Below are positions 25,621-36,803 of a stretch of DNA of 64,000 nt, in pieces. The first letter of the stretch is position 1. The number at the start of each line of letters is the position of its first letter. The notes below the pieces were generated by a model. The model ran no database searches and had not been told where the DNA came from. It worked only from the letters and a program-made list of their open reading frames with translations. A program made the position numbers and the translations under genes. The DNA is from Adineta ricciae (Eukaryota > Rotifera > Eurotatoria > Adinetida > Adinetidae), in assembly GCA_905250025.1 (NCBI GenBank), contig CAJNOJ010000052.1, positions 207,054-271,053 on the forward strand, in the 5' to 3' direction.

Positions 25621-26190
25621 TTATTGAATAAAATCTCCCACGGAGAAAACTGATAGTGCTTGATCAATAGATAACATGCCTTGCTCATCGATATCCATAT
25701 CGCGCAGCATTTCATCGATTTCTTCGTCACTTAATTTTTCGCCACGTGTACTCAGGAAATATTTCAATTCTCGTGCAGATATAAAACCATTGCGTTCATA
25801 ATCGAAACAACGTAAACTTTGATGAACGTCCTTTTCGGGACGTTTTTTCAAGCCAACACACAACTCTTGAATGGTCTTCAGATCAAATAATTGATGTGCG
25901 TAAGTTGAACCCAGTTTTGTATCAATCAATTTCTTCAATTCGCTATTCGTTGGACTGAAACCAGCAGCTCGGATAGCGACGCCAACATCTTTAAGACTCA
26001 ACGCACGATTACGATTGCGTCTTGATAAAACTTCATAGATTTGTTTCAAGCGATCATCGACTGTCAATGATGTACCATCAACGTGCTTGCTCATCGTACG
26101 TGTTTGGTATATAGACACTGACAAAAGAAGAAATGGTATGAATAAACCAGTGTACTGTCGGAAGGATTGGAGTTTATTCAACGAAGACAT
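25621..26190 (-). CDS. Calmodulin-like EF-hand protein
   Basis: Single-exon gene of 189 codons. The shape is calmodulin / essential light chain: four EF-hand positions, of which only the third keeps a good loop (DYERNGFISARE, with acidic or polar residues at 1, 3, 5, 9 and Glu at 12). The fourth (DIDEQGMLSIDQ) ends in Gln instead of Glu, and the first two are degenerate, so calcium binding is probably weak. Residues 1-32 hold a hydrophobic stretch (GLFIPFLLLSVSIYQ). An internal Met at 26,094 (MSKHVDGTSLTVDDRLKQIY) is where similarity to light chains starts, so the first 32 residues may be untranslated or a membrane anchor. It converges on SIDT with only 73 bp between stop codons. Confidence 0.75.
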   Translation of the reverse strand: MSSLNKLQSFRQYTGLFIPFLLLSVSIYQTRTMSKHVDGTSLTVDDRLKQIYEVLSRRNRNRALSLKDVGVAIRAAGFSPTNSELKKLIDTKLGSTYAHQLFDLKTIQELCVGLKKRPEKDVHQSLRCFDYERNGFISARELKYFLSTRGEKLSDEEIDEMLRDMDIDEQGMLSIDQALSVFSVGDFIQ

Positions 26191-26719
26191 ACGATAACAG
26201 GCGCAAGGGATAGGTGAAAGCCTGTTCGATACGCAAGAGTTCTATATGAGATTCTGATTGATTTCATGGATGAAATTTGTGTTATTGTTTCTACACTCAT
26301 TTCGTTTCATCTGAACAACAATTTTCTTGTGAATGTAAGCACTTGTAATTACAAGTATTGAATTACACTTGATAAAAGATATCCATTTTGAATGAACTCT
26401 TAGTTTTCTCTTTTTTCTCTTTCTCTCCCTTCTCACAGTAATGATCAATTGTTTATTTGTCACCGAAAGAGAGAGAAAAAAATGAGACGAAAAGGAATAA
26501 CGAACGTGCACGATCAATATGACATTTAGTTTACCTTCTCCTATTCAATGGAGCAGATATACAGGTGACCTCACACAACTATTTCATCTTCTTCGTTCTT
26601 TCCCTATTGAAAATGTCCAACAGGAGGCAAGAAGGATATACAATCGTCCCTATTGTTTCATTGTCTCTTTCCTTCTTATACATAATACATTACTGAACGT
26701 GTTTCTTAATTTAGATCAA
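26191..26719. other. Divergent spacer upstream of EF-hand and PLXDC genes
   Basis: About 530 bp between two opposite start codons. It contains pyrimidine- and purine-rich runs (around 26,400-26,485) and an acceptor-like TTTCTTAATTTAG just before the chosen PLXDC start, which suggests a 5' UTR intron there. An ATG at 26,519 opens a frame that joins the PLXDC frame, but the added residues do not look like a secretory leader. Confidence 0.4.
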
Positions 26720-29155
26720 ATGAATCATAACGTTCAGATATTTGTTCACGTCATCTTCTTCTTGTACCAATCGCAAGAGCTTGGTGCCAATCTTCTGTTA
26801 ATTAACGATCCCGCATATGTCCATTATACACCTTATAGAATTGTTTCAGCAGATACTCGCGTAAAACGAGACAAATCTTCACCGTTATCTCTCGAAAATA
26901 ATCAATGTGATCAATATATTTATACAAAACTTTACAGTTGTTCGCAATTAACCGGTTGCACGTAAGGCTACCCATTCGGCTCATATCTACGATCTATTCT
27001 CATTTTTTCTCCTTTGTAGAGCATTAGCAACATGCCTTCAATCGATCCATTGTTCAATTAGTAACAAATCGTACGGAAGTTTAATTCTGAATCTACTCCA
27101 TTTACTTGGACTAAATAATTGTCAACATAATGATCTCGGTACATCATGTTCGCATACGAAACAAGTGATCATCTTACATAATCTATTGACACATTGGACT
27201 GCACAGAAGACGAGCAACTATATTGATCATCAAGTACAAAATAATGAAGATATCAATCAATATTGCCAGTAGGTTTCCATGTTATTTCATACAGATGTCA
27301 GATTCTTTGTCTTAGAACGATATCGAGTTTCATAAGTGAAGTGAAAAATGAAATTCGCGAGCAATGCTCATTGTACACAAGACAAGTCGATGCATTTGTG
27401 GAGAACTATTTTTGTTCATGTAAGAGAATCTTTCCTGAATTTTCTGAGTGATCTTATCGGTAATATTTGTCTTTCACTAGCAAATCATGTGGAAATACCA
27501 TCAGTGAGGAACACACCTGACTTAGTACATTCGTCAGATTGGTCGAAGCTGGATGAAACTTTACGAAAGCTGCCAATGACTCAATCGAAAATGGTTTACT
27601 TTGACGAAGACAATGATTTGAATTTTTTCAATCCAAATCAAAAGCTCTTCAATACAACTGAACAAACTGTTTATGTTGTACGTGGATATCGACTGGTATT
27701 CGAATGAGTTCTCTTCTTTACCCTGTTTTACAGAACGATCACCGGTACTACAACGTGTCATATATTATTCTGAAATCAGGAGGAATACCATTGTATTTTG
27801 TCAACGATAGTGACCAATTTACACGTGTTCAAGAACTTGCTGATCAACATCGAACAGCCTTTGTAAGAAAATTCGATGAGAAATTTCTCGGAAAGTAATT
27901 CACTTTGATCTTTTAGGGCATCAATTTAAAATTTAATTTCCCATTTTATGGACATGAAATTAACAAAATAATGATTGGAACAGGAGGTAAGTGTGGAGAT
28001 TTGCATCACATATCTAAATTTTCTTCTCTAGGTTTTATCTATACAGGCGATTTGTTACATTCAGCATTGATTGGCAGCACACAATAGTGAGTTATTACTT
28101 CCATAATGAAAATGATCGATATTTCTTTTTTGTTCGCGGTAGCGTTGCACCATTTATGGCAAACTTTGATCCATCTATTGGTGGAAATCAATCCGAAATC
28201 AAATACTATGACAATAGCACACATTTCATATGTACATGGAACAATCTTTACCTTCGAGACCAACCAAATATCGGGTCATTTTCCTTTCAAGCAGTTTTAC
28301 AAGACACCGGTAAAAATTTCCTCCCTGAATTCCTCTTTCATCGTCTGTTTTTTATTAGGACACATCTATTTTAATTATATACAAATTCCGTCGATGAAAA
28401 TCTCTGTTGAAAATCATCCTCATCACATTGGTCTTTCTGATGCGTATATAACTGAACGGACAACAAACGAACATAACATGCGCGTGATAACACTTTATGA
28501 TAAGCTAAATTTGGAACATGGGAAAATCCAATCTGGACTTTCGGTCATGTTTACCATGGATAAAAGTACGTTTTGTTAACAAAAACGTTTTATACGATTT
28601 TCGATTTACAATGATATTATCAGTTTCTTTGTTCTTGACAAATCATTGTCATATTTAATCATAATCACCAAAACATTCTTTTATTTTACTCTTTCAGCGT
28701 GCAATACTTTCACTGATTGCGTAACGTGTCTTGCTAATCGAGGCAAACGTTACAATTGTTCATGGTGCGATACTATTCAGAAATGTTCAGATGGTTATGA
28801 TCGTTCTCGGCATCAATGGATTCAGGGTCAATGTCACTACTTAGCTTTAGAAAATTCGTGCCCAAGCAACACTGAAGACCCGTTCTTTGATACATTTATT
28901 ACACAGATCCCATTTGTTCAGCAGGATGACACTACTGTCCTTCCACAACATTCAACATTATCAACAATTCGTACAATCGTTGTAACATTGTTATTAACTG
29001 TTTTAATTCTCTCTTTAATTGTGTTTGTTGGCACTTATGTCTACGCTTACCGACATCCAACGTCACCACCGGGTATATGGTTGCTCGAACATCGTCCAAC
29101 GACGTATATCGCTCGTTTTAAACGATCAAGTGGAATGAATAACGACTCGTCATAA
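26720..29155 (+). CDS. PLXDC: Plexin-domain-containing protein (PLXDC1/2, TEM7-like)
   Basis: PLXDC proteins are single-pass type I membrane proteins, known in vertebrates as tumour endothelial markers and PEDF receptors. Recognised blocks are NDHRYYNVSYIIL, LKFNFPFYGHEINK, MIGTGGFIYTGD, APFMANFDPSIGGN, STHFICTWNNLYLRD and GSFSFQAVLQDTG. A PSI domain with the expected Cys pattern follows (CVTCLANRG...CSWCDTIQKC...QCHYL). A membrane helix lies near the C-terminus (TIVVTLLLTVLILSLIVFV), with a short cytoplasmic tail (HPTSPPGIWLLEH) and a stop at 29,155. The chosen start at 26,720 gives a leader (MNHNVQIFVHVIFFLYQSQE) and a Cys-rich N-terminal part on exons 26,720-26,961, 27,020-27,268, 27,295-27,419 and from 27,481. 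This needs an unusual 26-nt intron. Otherwise a small separate gene ends at the TAG at 27,270 and PLXDC starts near 27,348 or 27,390. Confidence 0.85.
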
Positions 29156-29945
29156 CTGTTCGCTTTTGTTTATACTTGCTCAACTTATTGTTAGCGATCC
29201 TATTCTTCAATCGCGCAGTTTTATTCTTTCTTTTTATGTGTCTTTCTGTTTTCTAATAAATGACATGAGTCGAAAGATAAGCAAACTGCACAACGATCAT
29301 GAATATGTCCCATTCCTAACTGTAATCTATAAAGGTAGAGAAAATATCACACATGCTTACCGTCTATCGCTTTTATTTTGATGATCAAATCAATATACAT
29401 TGATTTGTTCGATGACTGTTTATTTACACGAAAACGAAAAATACTTATGCTATTTATAATTCAAATAAAGATGAACCTTAAATAACATTTTAATAGCGAA
29501 AAAATGAAATAAACTACTGTCAACTTTGTGATATGTGTAATCGAGTGATACACTGTACATATTTTTGAATCGTATGTACGATTATATTTGGTTGATTCTG
29601 CCACGTCATGATGAAACAGTTTAATCCGTAGGTCACCGAGGACATTCGTATCGCTTTTTTCCTTATGATCGTATGTGCGCATAATGTACACAAACAAGTA
29701 ACATAGAACATGTAACGAAAAATACTCAAGCGTTCGTAAGGAACATTAGTATCGCGATCGAGTGTTCGATCGTCGTCTATGTATATAGATATGATATTCT
29801 TTTCTGTTACCATATATGTATAGACGCGATTTGAAAAGGTGTAACTATATTTCATTTTTTCCCTCTTGATCAAGGTAGGTTTTTTGTTTAAGCACGAAGA
29901 AACTAATAGTTCAGTTTAGTTCGAAATAGTTCGATATATTGTCTC
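29156..29945. other. Intergenic region between PLXDC and ABCB copy A
   Basis: About 790 bp between two plus-strand genes. A poly(A) signal for PLXDC is near its left end. A 117-codon open frame on the minus strand (29,520-29,873) has no recognisable domain. I see no repeat or RNA gene. The promoter of ABCB copy A should lie in the right half. Confidence 0.4.
29255..29260 (+). promoter_or_regulatory. Poly(A) signal of PLXDC
   Basis: AATAAA 100 bp past the PLXDC stop codon. Confidence 0.55.
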
Positions 29946-32900
29946 ATGCCGAGGGCAACAGTCGAAACGGAGTCCATCGATATTAACGATGATCCTTCGT
30001 ATACAACCAATGATTCACCAAAGCGAAATTCTTCCAGTGAAAACATAGATATTGACTCTGAAAAGTAATCAATGAGTTTATCTTCGTTTCTAAACGGTAA
30101 ATATTTGTTCCCACAGGTCTTATCCAAATGAGAAAATTCAGTCAAATAATCTTCATTCCAATCAATTATCTGTTAATGATGTTCGTGATGATGACGAACT
30201 AAGTAACGACGAACAAGAGAAACACTTCGATGCAGAAATTGAGGAAATCGACGCTATACAAAATATAAAAAGTGATATCTTAACTACGCCGGGAACGGCG
30301 GAAATGATGCAACAGACGTCGACAACTCAACATCGATTTCGGTTTTTGTCAAAACTTCCGTATGTCGTTTTTATTCGTCTGAGATTCATCGATAATGTTC
30401 ATTCTTTTGCGAATTCTAGATTCTTTCGAAAATCAAATAAACCAGCAAAGCCTAAAGTTCGCCGCTTGAAAGTCATCGAAATACTTCGATATGCAGATAA
30501 AATTGATGTTCTAATAATGATTCTTGGCTGCATTGCTGGTTAGTTGTATCCTTATTTTTTACTCTTCATCTAATCATTTCCTTTCTTTTCTTTTCTTTTC
30601 AGCAATCATTGCCGGAGGTGACTATTCTGAACTTTGAATTATCATCGCTATGAGTTCTTTATTCTTCATAGGTCTTTTTCCAATAATGTTATTTCTGTAT
30701 CGAAAAGTAATCAACAACCTTGTTGAGTTGGGAAAAGAGCAAGCAAATAGTACAGCTATTGGTCTTGTGATCGGCAATAGCGGCGGATGGTGAGAAGATT
30801 TGCCGTTTTAATTATCTAAAACTCGAATTTTTGGTCTGTTAATAGTCTCAATACCCCAGATAACAGTACTGACTCCAGCACTGAATCACCATATGATGCG
30901 ATTCAAGGAATTATTAAATATTATATTACGCTTGGAATTCTTAGTGTATTTTTCTATTGGCTTGCCTGGTCAACTTGGATGATCGCTTGTGAAAGACAAG
31001 TGCGTCGAATACGGTACGTGAATACAGATAGAAAGGAGTAGACACTGGTTTTACCTATGATTTATAATCTTTTTTTAGCTACGCTCTTTTTCAAAATATT
31101 TTGCGACAAGAGATCGGCTGGTTCGATGTGCGCAATGCAGGTGAATTGAGTAATCGTCTTATTGATGATATGGGTAAGATAATATTAAAAAGAATCTATT
31201 TTCCACTTGAGTAATTTTCTTCATTTCTTATAGATAAAATCAAAAACGGAATAGGGTATGATTTCTTTCGGTCATGACATCATCTTTACATTTTGAAAAT
31301 TTTAGTGAAAAAGTACCGGACTTCATCTCGCTTTTGTCTCGGGTGTTGGCCTCATTGATCTTTGCTCTGTCGGTGGGATGGAAACTAACCTTAGTATTCT
31401 TATCGATTTCACCGTTGATAATTATTTCTTTCAATGTGACAGTTAGAGTAAGCTGAGACACCTTATGCGTGATTTGTGAGATCTTTTTGAAAATGTGATT
31501 TTTTTCAGGTTATTGTGAAGTATACGATAAAAGAAATTCAAGCATTTGCATCGGCGTCAGCAATTGCGCAAGAAGTACTACAAAATATTCGAACGGTGAC
31601 AGCTTTTCATGGACAGAAAAAGGAAGAGGAAAGGTTGGTGGATATGATCGAGCGAAATACTTTAATCGTTTCATGCGAATTCAATTTAGATTCGCTCAAA
31701 ATTTGATCACGGCACAGAAAATGGGCCTAAAAAAAGGTTTCTTTATGGGACTGTCTCAAGGTTTCTCTCAGATCGCTAATTTCGCTGCATTTGCTATTAC
31801 ATTTTGGTATGAAATTCAAATTTCATTTTATTTTCAGTTTTATGATGATCTTATGAAACTATTCTAGGTATGGTCCTCAACTGGTTCGAACCGAATGTGA
31901 AAATTATTCTCCTGGTAGTGTTCTCGTGGTACGTAGTGTATCATTAGTTTTTATTTCAACGGATAGATCTTCTGTTTTCAGGTGTTTATCGCTTGTATGG
32001 TATGTGACCATCGAAAAAATTACGAAGGACTAAATTATTAATCCCCATAATTTGATTAACTCTAGGTTGCAACAATGAGTACAGCATTATTTATACCAAA
32101 TTTTCAGAACTTTGCAGAAGCATTAGCAAGTGGCCGCTATGTCTTCGATATAATTGATCGAGTAAATAATACATTACTTTTCCGAGTATATCAGGAATGT
32201 CTATTATCTTTTTCCTAGAAAACAAAAATAGATGCAAGCAATGACGAAGGCGAGAAGCCTCAAACTATCGTCGGTGACATTGAGTTTAAAGATGTAATAT
32301 TTACCTACCCTTCAAGACCGGAAGCACCTGTATGTTTTCCGTGAAGTTGACAAATATTTGATATCGTATGTCAATAAATATATTTTAGATTTTGAACAAA
32401 CTATCGTTGACAATTCCATCGGGTAAAACTGTTGCACTTGTCGGAGCATCTGGCTGTGGAAGTAAGCTCATCTCATTCTTCTATCCTGTTCTCACACGTC
32501 TTCTTCCTTTAGAAAGTACCACCATTCAGCTTATTCAACGATTCTATGATCCCGAAGAAGGACTAGTTCTTCTCGATGGCAGAGACATCAAAACTCTCAA
32601 CGTCGCTTGGCTTCGATCACACATCGGCATTGTCAGTCAAGAGCCGGTTCTCTTCACTGGATCGATCGAAGAAAACATTCGATTTGGAAAACCAGATGCA
32701 ACTGATGATGAAGTACAATATGCAGCTAAGATGGCCAATGCACATGATTTCATCATGGAACTTCCAGAAGTACGATCACTGTCATATCGCTTTTTTGTGA
32801 TTGTGCGTGTTTGATTTGACTGAGTAGAATTACAAGACGTCGTCGGGAGACAAACTAAGTGGTGGACAAAAACAACGAGGTAAGAGAAGTAAAATGGAGT

Positions 32901-35745
32901 GGGAGCTGAGAGTTATAGGATTGACTATTTAGTGGCGATTGCTCGTGCATTGATATCGAATCCGAGGATTTTGCTGTTAGACGAAGCAACAAGTGCACTT
33001 GGTGAGTAACGATATGTGTGAGGGTGAGAGCAAGAAGGATGAAGTAAATGTTGTTTGTATGAACTAGACAATACAAGTGAACGTGTTGTACAAGATGCAT
33101 TGGATCGAGCGAAGCAAGGTCGAACAACGATCGTGATTGCTCATCGTTTGAGTACAATTCGAAATGCTGATTTGATAGTCGGTCTCGAACAGGGACGAGT
33201 GGTCGAACATGGCACACATGATGATCTGATGGAAAAGAAAGGTCTCTACTATGAATTAGTAACGGCGCAAACTGAAAAGGAAAAAGAAAAAGAAGCTGAT
33301 CCCGATAGTGACAAAGAAGAAGAAGATGAAGCTGAAAAAGAATTTCTTCGTCAACGATCAGGTGCGTTCGTTTTATACCAATGCTAATTCATACAAAGTT
33401 TATGTTTAATTACAGCTAAACGCAGCATATCAAAACAATCCAGCATTTCAGGGAACGATTTAGAAGATGATGATGACGATATTGACGATGCAGTAGCATC
33501 AACTGACCCTTCAAAGAAGAAGAAACGTTTTCGTACTCCGTTCATATTCAAAATTTTAAAATTTAACGCGCCAGAGTGGCCTTGGATTGTTCTGGGCGTG
33601 TCATCGTCTTTACTCTATGGTGCCATGCAGCCACTATTTGCATTATTTTTCTCCCAAATCTACAGCTTATTTGCTGAGCCAAGTATTGATGAACAGAAAC
33701 GCTTGACGAGTGTCTATGCAGGGCTCATCTTTCTCATTGGTTTCGTCGGTGGAACTGCTCAATTTTGCGAATCTTATGCCTTTTCAAGATCGGGCGAAGC
33801 ATTGACAAAACGTATGCGAATTTTGACATTTTCTGCAATGCTTCGTCAAGAGATGGGCTACTTCGATATGGAATCAAACTCAGTCGGTGCACTCGTAACT
33901 CGACTATCGTCGGATGCAGCTGCTTTAAAAGTAATCAAGGTCAAATTTGTAACGATATTCATGACACAGTTGTTTATTTCTAGGGAATGACCGGTGTTCG
34001 CATCGGTATTTTGGTGCAAGCTTTGAGCGCAGTGATAGTAGCGCTCAGTATTGCATTTTCATCCGGCTGGAAACTAGCATTAGTTGTTCTATGTTTTGTT
34101 CCGGTTATGGTATTGATGGGCAAACTTCAAGGACAAAAGCAAGGCAAAGCAGGTCAAGCGAAAGATAAAGATTCATTTGCTGAGAAAGGCGGACAAGTAT
34201 ATTTGATTCGAATCTCTAACATCAGTCGCTCATGTTTGGATTTATTTCTTTTTACTATAGTATTCGGCACAATCTATTGAACAGATTCGAACTGTGGTTG
34301 CACTTCACCGTGAACAACACTTCATTCATCTCTATGAGGATGCATTCAACCAAGAGTTCAAGTAAGACAAACACTCTCTCTTATAGTTGATCATCGGTGT
34401 TTTTATTCAGGAAGCAAATGCGTGGACTACATTTTATTGCTCTCGGCGCTGCAGTTGCAAATTCAGTGATGTACTTTCTCCATAGTGCAAGTTTTGGATA
34501 TGGTAGCAAGCTAGTTGTGGACAATGAAATGCGTTTTGATAAAGTAATCAGGTAATACTTGTTTGCTAAATACTCTTCATCCATAATCGTGCATGAAAAT
34601 ACTTTTTCATCTAGAGTTTTTGGTGTTATCACTTTCGCTATGATAACCGTCGGGCGTTCAATGGCGATGATTCCTGACTATTCGAAAGGAAAAATGGCAG
34701 CATTGAGAATCATTCGACTTCATAAGCGACAATCACAAATCAATCCTCAAGATGACTCGGGTATCGTCCTGGTATGTATTTGAGTAGATTGTTGCATATG
34801 TCTTCATAGGAGATCTCTTTTTCTTCAATGTTTAGAAAGATGTTATCGGTAATATTGAATTTCGTGATATTCGATTTCGATATCCAAGTCGGCCAACTCT
34901 ACGTATTCTTCGAGACTTTTCTTTGGAATGTCCGTCAGGCGGTACCACTGCACTTGTCGGCCCATCGGGCAGTGGAAAGTCAACTACAATTGGCCTATTA
35001 GAACGCTTCTACGATCCAATAAAAGGCAAAGTTTTACTCGATGGTCATGATATAAAAATTCTCAATCTTCAGTGGCTTCGATCAATTATGGGTCTTGTAC
35101 AACAAGAACCAGTCTTGTTTAATTTGTCTATTCGAGATAATATTGCTTATGGAGACAATAGCCGAGAAGTAACACAAGAGGAAATTGAAAAGGCTGCACG
35201 CATGGCTAATATCCATGAATTAATCATTGCATTACCTAATGTAAGTTACTTTTCCGTAAATTCTCTTTTCTATGTATTTTTTCCCTTAGGGCTATGAAAC
35301 ATCATGTGGAGCAAAAGGTAGCCAATTATCCGGTGGGCAAAAACAACGAAGTAAATAGAATGCAATGATCTCTATGTTAATAATAAATCTGTGTGCGTAT
35401 GTGTTTAGTTGCTATTGCTCGAGCTTTGGTTCGCTCGCCGAAAATTCTTCTTCTCGATGAAGCCACATCAGCTTTAGATAATAAGAGCGAAAAGGTCGTA
35501 CAAGCAGCATTGGATAAAGCAAGATCTGGTCGAACATGTCTGACAATTGCTCATCGTTTGACAACTATACAGAATTCAGAGAAAATTGCTGTAGTCGATC
35601 GAGGAAGAATGAAAGAAGAGGTTCGTATTTGCAAAGAAAACAAAAATATATCCTCCCGTCTGTTTTTCAGGGTACACATAATGAACTTTTACATCAGGAT
35701 GGAGTCTATGCTAAACTAGCATTATCTCAGAAAAGAGCATCTTAA
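29946..35745 (+). CDS. ABCB: ABCB-type full ABC transporter (P-glycoprotein-like), copy A
   Basis: Full transporter with order TMD1-NBD1-TMD2-NBD2, expected to pump hydrophobic compounds out of the cell using ATP. The start at 29,946 gives [20 protein letters not shown] and a long acidic disordered N-terminus. TMD1 runs from [20 protein letters not shown] through [17 protein letters not shown], a glycosylatable loop (NST, twice), [18 protein letters not shown] and [23 protein letters not shown]1 has the A-loop Tyr ([10 protein letters not shown]), Walker A GASGCGKSTT split by a 51-nt intron at 32,462-32,512, Q-loop IVSQEPVLF, signature KLSGGQKQR, Walker [14 protein letters not shown] and H-loop IAHRLST. 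TMD2 starts at [19 protein letters not shown]2 has [10 protein letters not shown] uninterrupted, [21 protein letters not shown] and IAHRLTT. The stop is at 35,743-35,745. All catalytic motifs are intact in both NBDs. An apparent frame change near 31,634 disappears with an intron (donor GTTGGT, acceptor TTTAG). Confidence 0.93.
32413..33170 (+). repeat. 758-bp block identical to 39,412-40,169 (ABCB copy A, NBD1)
   Basis: Every base from 32,413 to 33,170 matches the base 6,999 positions further right, with no indel. The block starts a few codons before Walker A and ends just after the H-loop (..RNAD). It includes four introns (32,462-32,512; 32,770-32,827; 32,880-32,931; 33,002-33,067). The flanking exons of the two genes are only moderately similar. 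Read by eye, line against line. Confidence 0.95.
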
Positions 35746-35925
35746 TACAAAGCGACGAAATGGACTTCTTGGCTTAATTACGAAACCTCTTAGTCAAATG
35801 TTGAAATTTATTAGTGTGAGTGCCTGTTGTAATTCGAATCTTTTTCTCTATTGCGAATCCAATATTTTCATGTATATAGCTGAATTCTTACTAGTATGTC
35901 AATTTTGTACAAAAAGTTTGGACTA

Positions 35926-35931
35926 AATAAA
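35926..35931 (+). promoter_or_regulatory. Poly(A) signal of ABCB copy A
   Basis: AATAAA about 180 bp past the stop codon of copy A. Confidence 0.5.
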
Positions 35932-36657
35932 CATCCGGTTTTTAACCTAGATAGGAAAAAACCTGTCTGGCGTTAACAAAGAGCTCAGAGACCGTTACAA
36001 TAAACACATCCATCTTTGTGTTTCAAATGACGGTCAGCAATTCACATTCATACATGATATACTCTGACAAAATAATCCAAACACTCCAATAGTTTTTTTT
36101 TATCTCAACTGCTATCCGCTATCGAATATGATGAGATAAATGTATCCTCGATAGAACGTCATGTGATGATGCAATGGCTTCTATGACACATGCCACATCT
36201 GCAATGTTTGTTCCTGTTCGAGGAGTTTGATCGGTAATCTATGTAACTAAACGAACTTTTGCGTGGGAGCTGATATTTATTGAGAAGAATCTGTTCGAGT
36301 TTTCTTTTCAAGGGATTATCGAAATCAAATATCTGAGCTGATCAATACAGAAGTAGGACGAAAATAAATATATCGAATAGTATGTACAAGAAACTGACAC
36401 ATAAATACATACATTCGAGTCTCGTCCATCGCACTTAAGTTTTATTTTATTGAGATCATTGTTACGAAGAAAAGTGAAAAAAATGAAACGAATAGATGTT
36501 GGCTTTACAACGATTTCAAATAACTCGAAGGTCGTGACCGTGCGTTCTCGTACGTGAAAGCACCTTAAGAATACTGATATACACACGTATCTTCACAGTA
36601 AAGGACATAAGCGCTGTAAATTTTTATGTGAATCTTATCTGCCCTCGAAAGTCGGAA

Positions 36658-36663
36658 TATAAA
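36658..36663 (+). promoter_or_regulatory. TATA box of ABCB copy B
   Basis: TATAAA in the context GGAATATAAAGCAC, about 145 bp before the start codon of copy B. Transcription would begin near 36,690. The downstream AAAAG/GTAAGC at 36,705/36,706 and the TTAATAG acceptor ending at 36,798 then define a 93-nt 5' UTR intron. Position and spacing support it; there is no expression evidence. Confidence 0.5.
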
Positions 36664-36803
36664 GCACTCCATGTTATTATTTCGTTTTCGTTCTTATCCG
36701 AAAAGGTAAGCATTGAAAGCAACAACAACAGCATAAAAGCATCTTGATTTGTACCTTAGCTTTATCGTTAATAAAGATCTCCGTTAATTAATTAATAGCA
36801 CTC

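Larger units (their letters stand above)
35746..36803. other. Intergenic region between the two ABCB genes
   Basis: About 1.06 kb. The left part holds the 3' UTR of copy A with a poly(A) signal. The right end holds the TATA box and 5' UTR intron of copy B. The middle (about 36,000-36,600) is AT-rich with only short, unconvincing open frames. Confidence 0.5.

Noticed and set aside
29520..29873. 117-codon minus-strand open frame between PLXDC and ABCB copy A
   Set aside because: No recognisable domain, no splice or promoter context; AT-rich sequence can produce this by chance.
31600..31700. Apparent frameshift in ABCB copy A after KKEEER, and the same in copy B near 38,700
   Set aside because: Both genes have an intron here (donors GTTGGT and GTTTTA, acceptor TTTAG before ATTCGC). 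Splicing restores an alignment without gaps to P-glycoprotein, so the open frames through it are chance.
32855..33217. Minus-strand open frames of 100-120 codons present in both ABCB copies
   Set aside because: They lie antisense to NBD1 inside the duplicated block; their identity only reflects the 758-bp tract.
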